A program made the position numbers and the translations under genes. Below are positions 6,037 through 6,261 of a DNA stretch of 6,261 nt, one piece after another. The DNA is from an uncultured Selenomonadaceae bacterium. Its GTDB lineage: Bacteria; Bacillota; Negativicutes; Selenomonadales; Selenomonadaceae. The notes under the pieces are model-generated. The model did not search any database. It saw only the letters and a program-made list of their open reading frames with translations, and was not told the DNA's origin. Position 1 is the first letter of the stretch. Each line of letters starts with the position of its first letter. The stretch spans positions 1 through 6,261 of the forward strand of contig CACZOL010000041.1 in NCBI GenBank assembly GCA_902782705.1, given 5' to 3'.

Positions 6037-6261
6037 ATGGCAACTACGATTCCGACGCAAATACGGATTGACCGTGATATCAAGGGGCAAGCTGCTGCGC
6101 TTTTTGCGAATCTCGGACTAGATATGTCCGGGGCAATCAATATGTTCCTTCATCAATGCGTCTTGCGCGGAGGACTACCTTTCGCAGTAGAAATGCCGCA
6201 TTACAGCAAGCAGACATTGGAGGCGATGGCAGAAGCCCGGCGTGTGTCTCGCGACCCAAAA
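6037..6261 (+). CDS. RelB/DinJ-type antitoxin, 5' part (cut by window end)
   Basis: Seventy-five residues are visible and the frame is still open at the window end. ATG 6037-6039 follows GAGGAGGG (6021-6028) at good spacing. The N-terminus TTIPTQIRIDRD (about 3-14) is the DNA-binding strand of a ribbon-helix-helix domain. The following helices, with LGLDMSGAINMFLHQ (26-40) and RGGLPFAVE (44-52), match the RelB/DinJ signature in which LGL-S-AI-FL-Q is followed by GGLPF. In family members the remaining C-terminus (here about residue 53 on) wraps and neutralises a RelE/YafQ-type mRNA-cleaving toxin, whose gene normally follows immediately and would lie past 6261. Family size (about 85-100 residues) implies most of the protein is seen. 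Codon use is more mixed and A/T-richer than in rny, which fits an acquired module. Confidence 0.88.
   Translation, partial: MATTIPTQIRIDRDIKGQAAALFANLGLDMSGAINMFLHQCVLRGGLPFAVEMPHYSKQTLEAMAEARRVSRDPK

Noticed and set aside
5886..6140. Minus-strand frame of 84 codons in the rny-antitoxin gap
   Set aside because: It overlaps the antitoxin gene on the opposite strand and both promoters, and has no family resemblance.

Overview
The window looks like a chromosomal segment from a GC-rich member of the Bacillota (Firmicutes), most likely a Negativicutes-type bacterium. The case rests on an RNase Y (rny) and YmdB-type phosphodiesterase pair in one operon, an Asp23/Gls24-domain protein with an added N-terminal P-loop, a DUF4127 protein, strong AGGAGG-type ribosome binding sites, and mostly G/C third codon positions. 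The taxonomic call is an inference from gene content, not from a marker gene.

Layout: the 3' part of a DUF4127 gene reads rightward (2-979) and converges on a leftward block. A strong two-way terminator (971-1008) separates them. The leftward block, in transcription order from right to left, is: rny (4251 to about 5786), an unrecognised 173-residue protein (3693-4214), ymdB (2900-3679), a PHP-domain phosphoesterase (1929-2762) and the P-loop/Asp23 protein (1026-1865). rny, the unknown gene and ymdB are tightly spaced (36 and 13 bp gaps) with one good promoter upstream of rny, so they read as one operon. The PHP gene has its own extended -10 promoter, with the -10 box inside a dyad; the Asp23 gene follows 63 bp later. 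At the right edge a rightward gene for a RelB/DinJ-type antitoxin begins (6037, cut by the window end). It has a near-consensus promoter whose -35 box lies in a perfect palindrome.

Functional reading: RNase Y is the membrane-anchored endonuclease that starts mRNA decay in these bacteria. YmdB and the PHP protein both belong to families that act on nucleotides or short RNA ends, so the block may be an RNA-turnover neighbourhood. The 173-residue protein between rny and ymdB is the most interesting unknown. The points most worth a second look are that protein, a structured rny leader with a hairpin at the predicted 5' end, a rny start whose Shine-Dalgarno sequence points to a non-canonical AUC codon, and the dyads inside the PHP and antitoxin promoters. 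I saw no tRNA, rRNA, CRISPR array, insertion sequence or phage gene. The longest gene-free stretch is the roughly 250 bp between rny and the antitoxin gene, and its contents are described below.
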